Source of the DNA: Plicaturopsis crispa FD-325 SS-3
Taxonomy: Eukaryota > Basidiomycota > Agaricomycetes > Amylocorticiales > Amylocorticiaceae
Direction of reading: 5' to 3'
NCBI GenBank assembly: GCA_000827205.1
Contig: KN832566.1
Span: forward strand, 808,905 to 872,904
DNA length: 64,000 nucleotides
Position numbers and translations under genes: made by a program. The notes beneath the pieces are model-generated. The model made no database searches. It was given only the letters and a program-made list of their open reading frames with translations, and was not told the origin of the DNA. Positions 1-10,034 of the stretch are shown here, piece after piece (within the stretch, counting starts at the first letter, position 1; each line of letters opens with the position of its first letter).

Positions 1-12
1 TGACACGGTAAG

Positions 13-1566
13 GCGGCGGAATTGGCTGGTCGGGCGCTACAGCGTGCATCGCCGGGTGAGCTGCGCAGAGGGCTTTTTGCATGGATCCTGATCTGCTTTG
101 CTTTTTAAGGTATACCTGCACATATTTGAATGACTGTACGTCACTTGCCAGCGCTGCTTGACGGGGTAATTCTGACTCCGAACCGATACAGATTATAGCC
201 AATGCCTCGCTGGCACTGCGACCTCAGCATCTGCGACCTCCTCAGGCGCTGCGACCTCCTCAGCACCTGCGTCCACGCCCACCTCGGACGCCTCGGCGAA
301 TTACTGGTTTAGCTTGTAAGTCGTAATTCTCCTGGTAGGGTAAATAAGAGATACTTATCAAAGGACGTATACACCAGCGGCGATTCATACACCCAAACCG
401 GCTTCGTCGACACCGACACACTCCCCGCACCAGGGAACCCTCTCGGGAACCCCCCATACCCGGTATCCTCCCCTCCCTCCCCCCTCCCCCCCTCCCTATC
501 CACTCCCTCACTCACAACCCACGCGTTTCATGCAGGGCTACACCGCCGTCGGCGGAACGAACTGGATCGACGTCGACACGGTAGTATACAACACCTCCCT
601 CGTGCTGACGTACAACTACGCGTACGGCGGCGCGACCATCGACGCGAGCCTCGTCGCGCCGTACGAGCCCACGGTGCTCTCGCTCACGGACCAGGTGGGC
701 GAGTTCCTGGATACGGCTGCGAGCACGCCGTGGACGAGCGGGAATGCGCTGTTTTCGATTTGGATTGGGATTAATGATATTGGGAATAGGTGAGGAAGTT
801 TGGATTTGTGGTGGTGGTGGTGAGTCGAGACTTACTTAGGAGGACTGGGTGCGGGGTAGTTACTACGAGAGCGGCGACCGCTCGGCTTTCTCGGATACCC
901 TGCTCAGCGCCGAGTTCGCGCTTGTGCAGAAGCTCTACGACGCTGGGGCTAGGAATTTCTTGTGGCTGAACGTCCCGCCCGTCGACCGCTCTCCCCTGGT
1001 ACGTCAACCGTGCACATGTATTCAAGGTTGCCAAAAAGAATTCTCATGGCCTGAACAGACGCTAGCCCAAGGCGCCTCCGCGGCAGCCTTGGAAAAAACC
1101 GTCCTTGACGGGTTCAATACGAAACTGGCCGCGGCCATCGATTCTTTCGCAGCGAATAACACGGGTGTAAATACTTCAATCTCGCTTTTGCCGTACTATG
1201 TCATTAACTTCACCCTGTCAATACGCAGGTAAAGACGTGGCTGTACGACTCGAACGCCGAGTTCACGACGATCCTCGATTCCCCTACCACGTACGGGTTC
1301 GCCGACGCCACAAGCTACGGAGGCACCGACGATTTCTGGGCGTAAGTCACTCACTCTTCCCTGCGTGCCGCTCACTTGAATCCGCTGACTGAGTTCTGCT
1401 GTTTGTCGTTTGGATAGGAATAACCTTCACCCTGCGAGTAAGCAACTCTCGTTCGCTCCGTAATTTATCGTTTGCTGAATCATACCCGGGCCCTTTTTTC
1501 CTAGGTGCTGTACACACGATTATCGGCGAACAGATCGGTGCGCTGCTCGGGGATACTGTGTGGTAG
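13..1566 (+). CDS. CBM1-linked carbohydrate esterase family 16 (GDSL) acetylesterase, 5' end missing
   Basis: Secreted esterase that removes acetyl groups from plant polysaccharide fragments, tethered to cellulose by a CBM1. Exons read as 13-55, 110-135, 192-315, 378-462, 536-789, 860-998, 1059-1166, 1229-1341, 1418-1437 and 1505-1566, all in phase. The first three spell a CBM1: CGGIGWSGATAC, then AGYTCTYLND, then YYSQCLAG. A Ser/Thr/Ala/Pro linker follows. The catalytic module has the GDS block (WFSFGDSYTQTGF), the GG block (AVGGTNW), the GxND block (GINDIGN) and the C-terminal histidine block NNLHPAS. The upstream exon with the signal peptide lies outside the window. The CBM1 split over three exons is unusual, but the phases close exactly. 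The call is secure; the position of the first exon is the weakest point. Confidence 0.88.
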
Positions 1567-2198
1567 TTGGGGATGCAGATGTGCCGTCCTTGGGCGAAAA
1601 GTTTGGTTACGGTACACTGCCGATCGTATTGAAGTACGATTCGTGTGTCGATTGCACGCGCGGTACATGTGGACGTACACAAAGAGCTCTAGAGGAATGT
1701 ATTGCTGTTTAAATTCCCAACTGAGTCGGACGACAAGTGTAAAGGGTGTGCGCACGAGTGTCGACCGCTGCAGTACTAGTGCTTGATCACAGAGGCAGTA
1801 TCGAACTTCAGCACTTCAGCAAGTCGAGGGGGAGGGATTCGAAGAACTTTCGACCTCTTCGCAAAACTCAAAAACCTGCCGGAAACATTAAATCTATATG
1901 CTATTATGATCATGAGTGGTAAATCGGTGAGTGGTAAATCGGTGAGGGGAGAGTGGTGCGTGCGGGGGGCTATGTAAATAAGTAAGAAGGTGGATGTAGA
2001 GTACAGATGCATGATGCATAGCGGTGTATATGAGAGCGGTGTAAGTATATGATATTGGAACGATGCAAACGAGGAGGGGGGGGGGAGGATGCGACAACGA
2101 GGAGGGAGGAGAGCTTTTGACGACGACGGGGAATAGATAGCCCAATAACCCAATGACGAGAGGAACTTCACGAATCGGACCCATTTCCCTTCCACCCC
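1567..2198. other. Intergenic, convergent gene ends
   Basis: Gap between the 3' ends of the esterase (+) and the carrier gene (-). It holds short G-rich and A/T-rich runs, and the tract gtgagtggtaaatcg is repeated in tandem near 1913-1945. No supported gene, RNA or terminal-repeat element was seen. Confidence 0.5.
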
Positions 2199-3297
2199 CT
2201 ACCGTTCCCCCCACCTCAAAACCCCCTCATAAATCGAATACATCACAGCCGCATTCGGCACCACGCGCATCAAGTGCGCGCTCAGCCCGCCATACAGCGC
2301 GCGCGCGCCCTCCTCCGCGAGCACCCTCCTAAGGGTCTGCGTGAGCCCGGTGTAGCGCGGGGCGCTGGGGGAGGTGGGGGTGGGTTGGCGGAGGCGGGTG
2401 CGGAGAACCTGGGGGGGGGGGGGGTTATGAGTTGGGTTGGGTTGGGTGAGGGAGAGGGGGAGGGGAAGGGGGGAAAAGGGGAGGGGAAGAGAGGAAACGC
2501 ACCTCGTGTGGATACGTGATCAGACTGGCGACGCACTTCGCGGTGCCCGCCGAGCCGAGCATGCCGAGCCACTCCGCCGCGCCGCCCCTGCCCTCCGTGT
2601 TCCTCGTGAGCCTCTTCAGCCGCTCGTACAGCACCCACTGGATCGTGCCCTCCGTGACGCCGAGGTACGACGCGCTCAGGCCCTTGTAAAACCCGCGCAC
2701 GCCCTCCTCCCTAAATATCCTCTTTATCATCGCCGCGCTCCCCCCAATCCCCCTCCCGGCTGAAGCGGTCTCGAGCTGCAGCCTTGTCTTGACGACCCAT
2801 ATCGGATTCGTCGCCGTGCCGGTGACGACGCCCGCGCCCGCCGCCGCGCCGAGGTGCACCCAGCTGTTCTCCTCGCCTTCGTTAAAGTGCCGCGCCAGCA
2901 CGTGCTTGCCGTTCCCGTACGTGAAGAAGTTGATAGAGCGCGCGGGGACGACGCCGACGAGGGTCGGGCCGAGGCCCTTGAAGAGCGCGCGCGGGGACTC
3001 GCGCGTGTAGATGTCGCGCAGGATGTGTGCGGTCTCGACAAAGTTCCAGAGTAGGCGTCCGGCGGGGCCGCCGCGTGCTAGGGTGGCGGTACTGGTGGCG
3101 GAGCCTTGGAGCTGGACTGAAGCAGAGGGCTGGTGGTGTTGGGAGAAGAGGGAGGACTGGAGGCGGGTTTTGACGACGTCGAAGGGCGAGGTGACGATCG
3201 CACCGCACATCCCGCCCAGTCCGCCGGCCACGAAATGGCGAGCAGACTTTGCGGGGAGGAAAGAGGTGCTGGCTTCGGGCGCTGGATGGTCGCTCAT
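2199..3297 (-). CDS. RIM2: Mitochondrial pyrimidine nucleotide carrier (SLC25A33/36, RIM2 type)
   Basis: Inner-membrane carrier that exchanges pyrimidine nucleotides and supports mitochondrial DNA and RNA synthesis. Two exons, 3297-2503 and 2408-2199, give 334 residues, the usual length. The three repeats of the mitochondrial carrier family are visible through their signatures PFDVVKTRLQ (about residue 38), NPIWVVKTRLQ (about 165) and YPHEVLRTRLRQ (across the intron, about 264). The second-repeat Trp (PIW) and the GTIQWVLYERLK stretch are typical of the RIM2/SLC25A33 branch. The single intron contains a long run of C on the coding strand. FAD/folate carriers of the FLX1 type are the main alternative, but the YPHEVLRTR signature favours RIM2. 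Confidence 0.87.
2409..2502 (-). other. Low-complexity intron of the carrier gene
   Basis: On the plus strand this intron is almost pure purine, with an uninterrupted run of G at about 2410-2422. On the coding strand it is a polypyrimidine tract running straight into the 3' splice site. It is a likely place for sequencing length errors, but it is intronic and does not affect the reading frame. Confidence 0.7.
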
Positions 3298-3710
3298 CGT
3301 CGTCTGTCGTTGGAATTACACAGAGTCGCTCGATCGGGTGACGCGCAACGCCAAAAAAATGTCGGCGCGTCACGTGGGGTGGCCTCAATAACTTCATTAA
3401 CCAGGCGACTTCTCCTTGACGCTACCTGACGCTACCCATAACACTGTTATATCAGAAACTCATCCTCTATACACTCGTACTGCTATATATGCTTTGAAGA
3501 GACAGGCTCCAAGGAAATCGAATATCTGCAGCCGCAGGCCAGCGAGGCTGCCAGCGTCAAGCCTTCAAGGACACACCACACAAACGCCGCGGAACTTGAA
3601 TCATGGCATCTTAGGAGCCATTGCCTTTTCCAGGTGATCCTCCGTCGACTCTAAGTTTTCTGCAGCTCGCAGACATTTCGATTTTCTTGTAGCGTTGATA
3701 ACACGCAAAA
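3298..3710. promoter_or_regulatory. Divergent intergenic region between RIM2 and MAK11 genes
   Basis: Shared upstream region of two genes transcribed apart. It contains a TATA-like tract, gctatatatgc, near 3482, facing the MAK11 gene but over 200 bp upstream of its ATG. Nothing else was recognised. Confidence 0.4.
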
Positions 3711-5489
3711 ATGGCCCCCAAGCTATCCAAAACCACAAAAGCGAGCGAGCGGCCTGTAAAACGAGCCCGCGTCGACGCGCAACCCCAAAAGTCCAAGGGC
3801 CCGCCGATACTACACAAGAAACCGGCCGCGGTGTCGAAGGGAAAGGCGAAAGCGAAAGAAACGCGAGCTTCCGACGACGATTACCGCTCGCCCCTGCCGT
3901 CGACGTTCAAAATCATAGCAGGGTCGTACGAGAAACTATTATACGGGCTCGAAGGGTCCGTCTCCCTCTCCGCCTCCTCCGACTCCGCCTCCTCCAACTC
4001 CGCCGAAGACTCTGGTGGATACAACGACGGCTCTGGCGGTGGATACAAATTCCACCTAAAACCGATATTCATCTTCCCCGCGCACGTATCCTGCATCAAG
4101 GCCGTCGCGGCGTCGCCCAACGGCGGGAAGTGGCTCGCGACGGGGAGCGCGGATGAGATCGTGAAGGTGTGGGATTTACGCAGGCGGAAGGAGATTGGCG
4201 GGCTTATGCATCATGAAGGTCCGTTCCCCCTCCCCCTCCTTTCCTCCCCCTCCCCCTCCTCTTACACTTACACTCACCAACTAACTCAATTCCCGCGTGG
4301 GGTTGTAGGATCCATAACCCACCTAACATTCCCCACGCGCTCCCACCTCCTCTCCGCCTCCGAAGACGGCACCCTCGCGCTCTTCCGCGCGCGCGACTGG
4401 GCCGTGCTCCGTTCGCTGCGCGGGCACACGGGCCGCGTGAACGCGCTCGCGGTGCACCCGAGCGGGAAGGTCGCGCTGAGTGTGGGGAGGGATCGGACGC
4501 TGAGGATGTGGGATTTGATGCGCGGGAAGGGGTCGGCGAGCGTTAAGTTGGGGAAAGGTGCGTACTTGATTGATTGGTGGTGGGGAGGGGATATAAGGCT
4601 GATGTGGTGGTGAGGAAAGAGGGGGAATTGGTGAGGTTCTCGACGGATGGGAGTTTGTTCGTGGTGCAGGCGCAGTCGACGATGGATCTTTACACAACCG
4701 TTCGTCTTTCTTTTTCCGTTATCATCTTTCCCCGTTAACCATATACTTTGCACAGGAAATGCTCCTCCTCCACACAATCCACCACCCCTCCCGCCTGCAC
4801 GACGTCAAATTCGTCTCGCGCGTCGACGGGTCGGGCGAGCTCCTCCTCGCCGGCGCGGAGGATAGGAAGCTGGCTGTGTATGATATACCGGCTGACAGAG
4901 AGAGGGTGCCGAGTGTGGTGGCGGAGATGGTGGGGCATGGGAATCGGTGCGTGCCATCTTTATCTCATCGTCCCCATCGTCTATACCCTCACCGTCCACA
5001 TCATCCTAACTCTAACTCGCGTACACCCACAGAGTAAAAGCAATCGACACGCTGCGCATCGCCCTCCCCTCGACGACGCGGCCAAGCACGACGGTCGTGT
5101 GCACGATCTCGTCCGACGGGAAGGTGCGTGTGTATGACCTTGCGTCCGTGCCACCCGTGGGCGAGAGTGGCAATGTGAGGACGCAGATCTCGCCTGTGAC
5201 GCAGATCTCGCCCGTGGCAGAGTACGACTCGAAGGGCACGCGGCTCACGTGTGTCGCGCTCGCGGAGGGCGATACTACGGCAGATGGTGATGGTGATGGT
5301 GCGGCGGGTGAGAAGCGGAAACGCGAACGCGATGAGGGGGAGGAGGGGGATGGTGGTGAGGAGGATGGGGAGGATGGGTGGGGGTCTCCTGAGGAGGAGG
5401 ACGGAGATGAAGAGGAGGAGGAGGATGAGGAAGAGGAAGAGGACGAGGACGAGCAAGAGGTGGAGGAAGAGCAGGAGAGCGACGCATGA
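3711..5489 (+). CDS. MAK11: WD40 protein of the MAK11 / PAK1IP1 family
   Basis: Nucleolar beta-propeller protein needed for assembly of the 60S ribosomal subunit. Exons 3711-4218, 4309-4557, 4620-4699, 4756-4946 and 5033-5489 give 494 residues. A basic N-terminal tail carries Lys/Arg clusters (KRARVDAQ, KGKAKAK) that look like a nuclear signal. WD repeats end in KVWDLRRR (about residue 155), ASEDGTLALF, GRDRTLRMWDL, GAEDRKLAVYD and SSDGKVRVYDL. The C-terminus is a long acidic Asp/Glu tract after a basic KRKRERDE stretch, as in many nucleolar proteins. The third exon start uses an AAAG acceptor that keeps a canonical GT donor and the family-like reading KLGKEGELVRFSTDG. Confidence 0.87.
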
Positions 5490-5631
5490 TGCATGATGGG
5501 GCGCATTTGTTCTTAGATCTATGGCAAAAATGTAACGCTGCGCACGGTGGCATGCCAAAGAATGCACTCAGATTGCTATGAAGTACAAATTATGCGGTGG
5601 TTAAGTACAAGGTGTTTAGATATAATGCTGA

Positions 5632-8600
5632 TCACATGAAGTCTATAGCTCGTTTCCGCCCCTTCGTCGGTGGGCCTGAATCCATCGCAGGATCTCCATG
5701 TAAATGCAGCGGAGGGGCGGATATGTTCTTGACTACTTCCGGAGGTGGTTTCTCCACCCACATCCCGTCGTCGTCGTCCCCGCCGTCCTTTTCCTTCCGC
5801 ATTTTCTTCTTGGGCCTCTCCCTATCCTTATCCTTGCTCCGCACCGGCTCTTCTCCCTGGTCCTCGTCCATCTCGAACGACACTAGCACTTTGCCCTTCT
5901 TCTTCTTGTCCTTCTTCTCTTTCTTGTCTTTGTCTTTCTTCGTCGACCTGTCCCCGCGCGGGACGAATGTCGGCTTGAACGTCGCGAGGTCGACCTTCTC
6001 GTCTGCGGCAGGGACAGGAGCCACCGGAAGGATATTGGAGGAACTCGGCTGAGTCTCCACACTCGTCGACGGTCCGGGGGCAGCGGATGCCTGTGGCGGA
6101 ACGGTGACCGCATCAGTCCTGACCTCAGCAGCGTCGTCCTCATCTGCGCTATCCTCATCATCGCTCGCGAAAATCGCCTTGAAGATGTCCATAGCCGGGC
6201 GCTCATACGTGAGCGTATCCCGCCCCTGCTCCTCGTCCTCGCCCAAGCCGACATTATCCAAATCACGCCGCCCATGGCCCTTCTTACCAGGCGCCGCACG
6301 GAACGACGCGTCCGCCGCGATCGGGGGCTCCGGCACCGACGGCGGCTCCCACCCAGACGTGCTCGCCGGGGCAGCAGGCTCCGCCATAGGCTCCGGGTGC
6401 GGGTCCTTCACCCCAAAACGCTTGCACAGCAGCTTATTCGGCTGCCACGTCCTCACCTCCCTCGTCATCGGGCCGTACATGCCCATCCGCGCGGCATGCG
6501 CCTTCGGGCTCTCCTCCGCCTTAAACCTCTCGAGCTCGCTCGCAGCGTGCGCTTCCTCCGCCTTGGCGTCCGCCGCTGAGGGCGTGTGCAGGCCCTCGAT
6601 GATTTTAGGGCCGTTGTCGATGATGGCCGCGCTGGTGAAGCGGCCGGCCATGGCGCCGGACATTGGCTTGAACAGAAGCGCCGCCTTCGCGTAGTCGGAA
6701 AGCTCGCGGTTTAGTTCGTCGACGGTCTGGCCCGGGAGCGGTGGGAGCGGTGGTGCGGTGTCGTCTGGATCGCTGGGCGTCGCTTGTGAGTGCAGGTAGG
6801 CGGTGTAACGCGCCTGCTTCGCGGGGTCAGTCGTAAATGGTTGAAAGCCACGCAATGCGGCCTGGGCAATGTGTGATTCTGTGCGTGGAACGGTAGGAGC
6901 AGCTTCAGGGGGTGGTGGAGGTTTGCCCGGAGCGGAGCCAGGGATGATGTTCTTGAGCCGCTCGCGATCTTTTTGCGACATGTACTCGAAGACAGACCGC
7001 GGTGCCGCCGGAAGGGGGATTTCGCCCAGGATGGTGCCACGCTGTAAAGCGATGCACGTCAGTCGCTTTTAGATGGGCCCCGAGAAATAGGATGTGCTCA
7101 CCTCGTCTGCTGATTTGCCTGCCTTCCATGCAGCGTGCCCCTGTGGCTCTTGTGCGGCTTTTCGTGCGACGTTTTCCTTGTCTTTCGCCCACACGCGCTG
7201 AGGATCTGGTTTCCAGCCTTTGGGAACGTCGGGGAGGGGGAACCTATGGTACAAGTTAGCGCTTCCGCATTTTATCGGAACCAAAGACGGCAGACCATCT
7301 ATCCTCCGCGACAGGTTTTTCAGACAGAATGAATCCCGATAGAACGGGACGTCCGTCATGAAATGTTTGGGATGCTGACGTTGACCTCTTGGAACAACTG
7401 TGTCAGATGTATAGATTGCGGCGACGAGAGGGGGTTACTCACTGGTTGTTGCTGAACTTGCGCTCCTCGCCCAATGACTATACGCTCGTCATCGTCCCGG
7501 TCCGCCGCATCGTAGGCCATGCGGTTACGTGACACCGCGCCACCATCGTAGATATCTACATCGTCGTCGTCGGCATCATTGAGTGCTCCGAGACCGAATC
7601 CCGCTATGGAAAGTGTCAGATAAAGGGGGAGCAAGGCACAAGTGGGAGATTTACCTGCTAACCGAGGTCCCGCTGGACCTTTCGTACCGACGCTCTCGTG
7701 CAAGCCCATACCGGGCCGATATCCCAAGCCATGAGAATTGTCTTTACGGTCGACTAGCAAGACCGCGGTGTCGCGCGGTGCATAGGTGTGCTTATTCGCC
7801 TCCTCGTCGTCCTCCGGGGCAAGGTCTAGTGCATTCCCTGTAGATGCCTGTAGATCTTGCTTGCGCCGCTGCCGCCAGGTCATGCGAGGCCCTATACCCT
7901 GCCCGAGACGCCAGCCCATTTTCTTGAGGATGCGCGCGCCGACCGAGTCTTTGGGGGCGGGAAGCATGGACGATTCGAGGGCAACAGCTACAGAGCTATG
8001 CAATGTCAGTCGATGGCATGAGCGGTTGTAGGTATCTCGAGATAACGCACTCTTGCTCGGGGTCGTCTCCTCCGCGTCTCCGGACTTCAGCTTGCGTACC
8101 ACCGAGTATGTCCATTTCCTCTGTCTCGTCGACCAATTTCTGGCTGTCCTTCAAGTCCGCCAGATCTTCCTCGTCCATGAAATCCTCCGGTCGTGCCGCC
8201 TTTTGCTTTCCCCGCTGCGACCGCGAGGACACGAATTCGGTGGGGGTCCATCCTTATCTACATGTCAATAGACGTGGGGGACGCAGAGGAATAACGCGGC
8301 ACACCTTCTTTAGACCCGACGGTGTTGAAATGCCCCGCTGAGAAACCACCTGTGAAGGCCCCATGTAACCTCCTACGACCCTTCTCGTCGCGAACCTATT
8401 GAGAGGCTGCTAAGTCTCAGCGCGACAATGTATAAATCCCATCAGATATACCTCCTGTTTCCACAGCGGCACGAATTCGCCTGTGTCTTTGGACTTCTCC
8501 AACGGCGGCAGCGGCGTGCCAATCTAGTAATGTTCAGCAAGTGCATGCACACTGGCAAACAGATTTGGGCGCACCAGACAGAATGATTCATTGGCCTTTG

Positions 8601-8655
8601 CGCTGTGCGTATCCACGCCGATGTCGCCAAGTTTCCGCTTCAGCCTGGAGCTCAT
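5632..8655 (-). CDS. G-patch domain protein, GPATCH1 family
   Basis: Nuclear RNA-processing factor associated with the spliceosome. Nine exons (8655-8575, 8523-8452, 8395-8305, 8252-8051, 7995-7655, 7613-7443 with its start at 7603, 7387-7296, 7243-7102, 7041-5632) give 863 residues. The N-terminus has the family block [10 protein letters not shown], the [17 protein letters not shown] block and [11 protein letters not shown]. The G-patch follows as [19 protein letters not shown] (about residues 160-178). Next come [12 protein letters not shown] and [13 protein letters not shown], then the SURP-adjacent C-terminal half with [19 protein letters not shown]. The tail is Lys-rich and acidic. The seventh exon uses a CAAG acceptor, the least certain junction. 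It diverges from the epimerase gene across 346 bp. Confidence 0.88.
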
Positions 8656-9001
8656 ATTCGCATGAAGGTGGACGCTGCTTGAAAGTCGCGCGAGACCAGT
8701 TACGTAGTAAGAGAACTGCCTATGTTATCGCGTCCCAGTGCTTGGAGAATCGTTGCAGATATTCCGGGTACCTTTGGGTAGTCCTCCGATGGTTTGGGAG
8801 CCCCTTGAGCGAGGGTACTTGAGTAACGGTTCTGGTGTAAGTAAGTAGATTCGACGTTGCGGCGGCAGGACAATTTCGCAGGGAGCAGGCGGAGATCGCT
8901 GAGTTGCGGAGATTGAAGGAGTTCGGGTTTCCCCGTGCTCCTCTTAGTCGCGCGACGCGCACTCAGACTTTGCTCAGACTGCATAAATTCACTGTAAAGT
9001 C
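8656..9001. promoter_or_regulatory. Divergent promoter region between GPATCH1 and epimerase genes
   Basis: 346 bp separate the two start codons, so both promoters must lie here. I saw no clear TATA box and no other element. Confidence 0.4.
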
Positions 9002-10034
9002 ATGCCCGTTACTATCGAGGCTGATCGTATTTTACTGCACCATGGAAAGGTATGCAAACTAGGTGAATTCTCTAGCAAGGGCTTACCGTTGTCCACGTAG
9101 GGTGCATCCGCCGAGATCCTTGTGTACGGCGCGACGGTCATCTCCTGGAAGTCGGGCTCGGTAGCGCGCCCAAAGCCCGTCGAGAGGCTCTTTGTATCTT
9201 CTACAGCCATATTGGACGGCTCTTACCCTGTTCGCGGAGGGATACCAATCATATTTCCCTGCTTCGCTGCACCCACTCATCCCGAACACTCCAAGATAAC
9301 CCAGCACGGTTTCGCGCGGACCGAGCCGTGGAAATGGGACAGCATTGTGACGGATACCGATGCCTGTGTCTCCGTTAGACTAAGTATCTAATCTCGGCTA
9401 TGCTGCTGAACCTCGGCTATGCTTAAGAGTGTGTTGGGCAGCTCTAGAACCAACTCCGAGCATTTTGGCCATGTTCGACAAGCCGTTCCATCTCGCCTAC
9501 GTCGTTACTCTTGCGGAACATCAGCTGAGCACCGATCTACACGTGAAAAACACGTCGACAGACAGGCCCCTCGAATTTCAAGCTCTGTTCCATTCATACA
9601 TCCGTGCACCATCGCAAGACGTCCTCATCACTCCCCTCCAAGGCACGCGTTTCTACGATAGAACAGAGGCTTCAGAGGAGGCGAGGAACACGCCACACAT
9701 GGAGACTAGGGCGGCCGTTGACGTCAAGAAATTTACGGGTCGTGTCTACGAGGATCCGCCGTTGAACTATCAGGTTACATGGCCTGGGGGACGCGTCGAC
9801 GTGAAAGCGGTCGGTCTTCCTAATCTCGTCGTCTGGAATCCGGGACGTGAATTAGCCGACTTGGAGACTGGCGGGTGGTACGTTGCATATTTTGGAAGAG
9901 CAATTCGTATTGCACGTACTAATTTATACAGGGAGAAATTCGTCTGCGTCGAGCCCGGATTCGTTCGAGGCTTTGCCAATCTCGACGCCGGGAAGACCTG
10001 GATTGGACAACAGGTAATATCTGTCATCGAGTAA
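9002..10034 (+). CDS. Glucose-6-phosphate 1-epimerase (YMR099C type)
   Basis: Interconverts alpha and beta anomers of hexose 6-phosphates in the cytosol. Exons 9002-9049, 9101-9383, 9442-9877 and 9932-10034 give 289 residues, close to the yeast enzyme. Family motifs in order are GATVISWK, PVRGGIPIIFP, HGFARTEPW, FHSYIRA (His at about 161, the proton donor) and VEPG (Glu at about 263, the general base). VVWNPG precedes the last intron. The first exon codes only 16 residues up to HHGKG. No signal peptide is present. A galactose mutarotase is the alternative, but the RGGIPIIFP and WNPG blocks mark the D-hexose-6-phosphate branch. Confidence 0.93.

Noticed and set aside
4558-4620. GC-donor intron in MAK11 giving a 38 nt intron and the reading KGADVVRKEGE
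   Set aside because: A canonical GT donor with an AAAG acceptor gives a normal 62 nt intron and a better family match (KLGKEGELVRFS).
5275-5553. Long open frames on the minus strand opposite the end of MAK11
   Set aside because: They mirror the Asp/Glu-coding acidic tract and are Pro/Ser/Arg low-complexity shadows.
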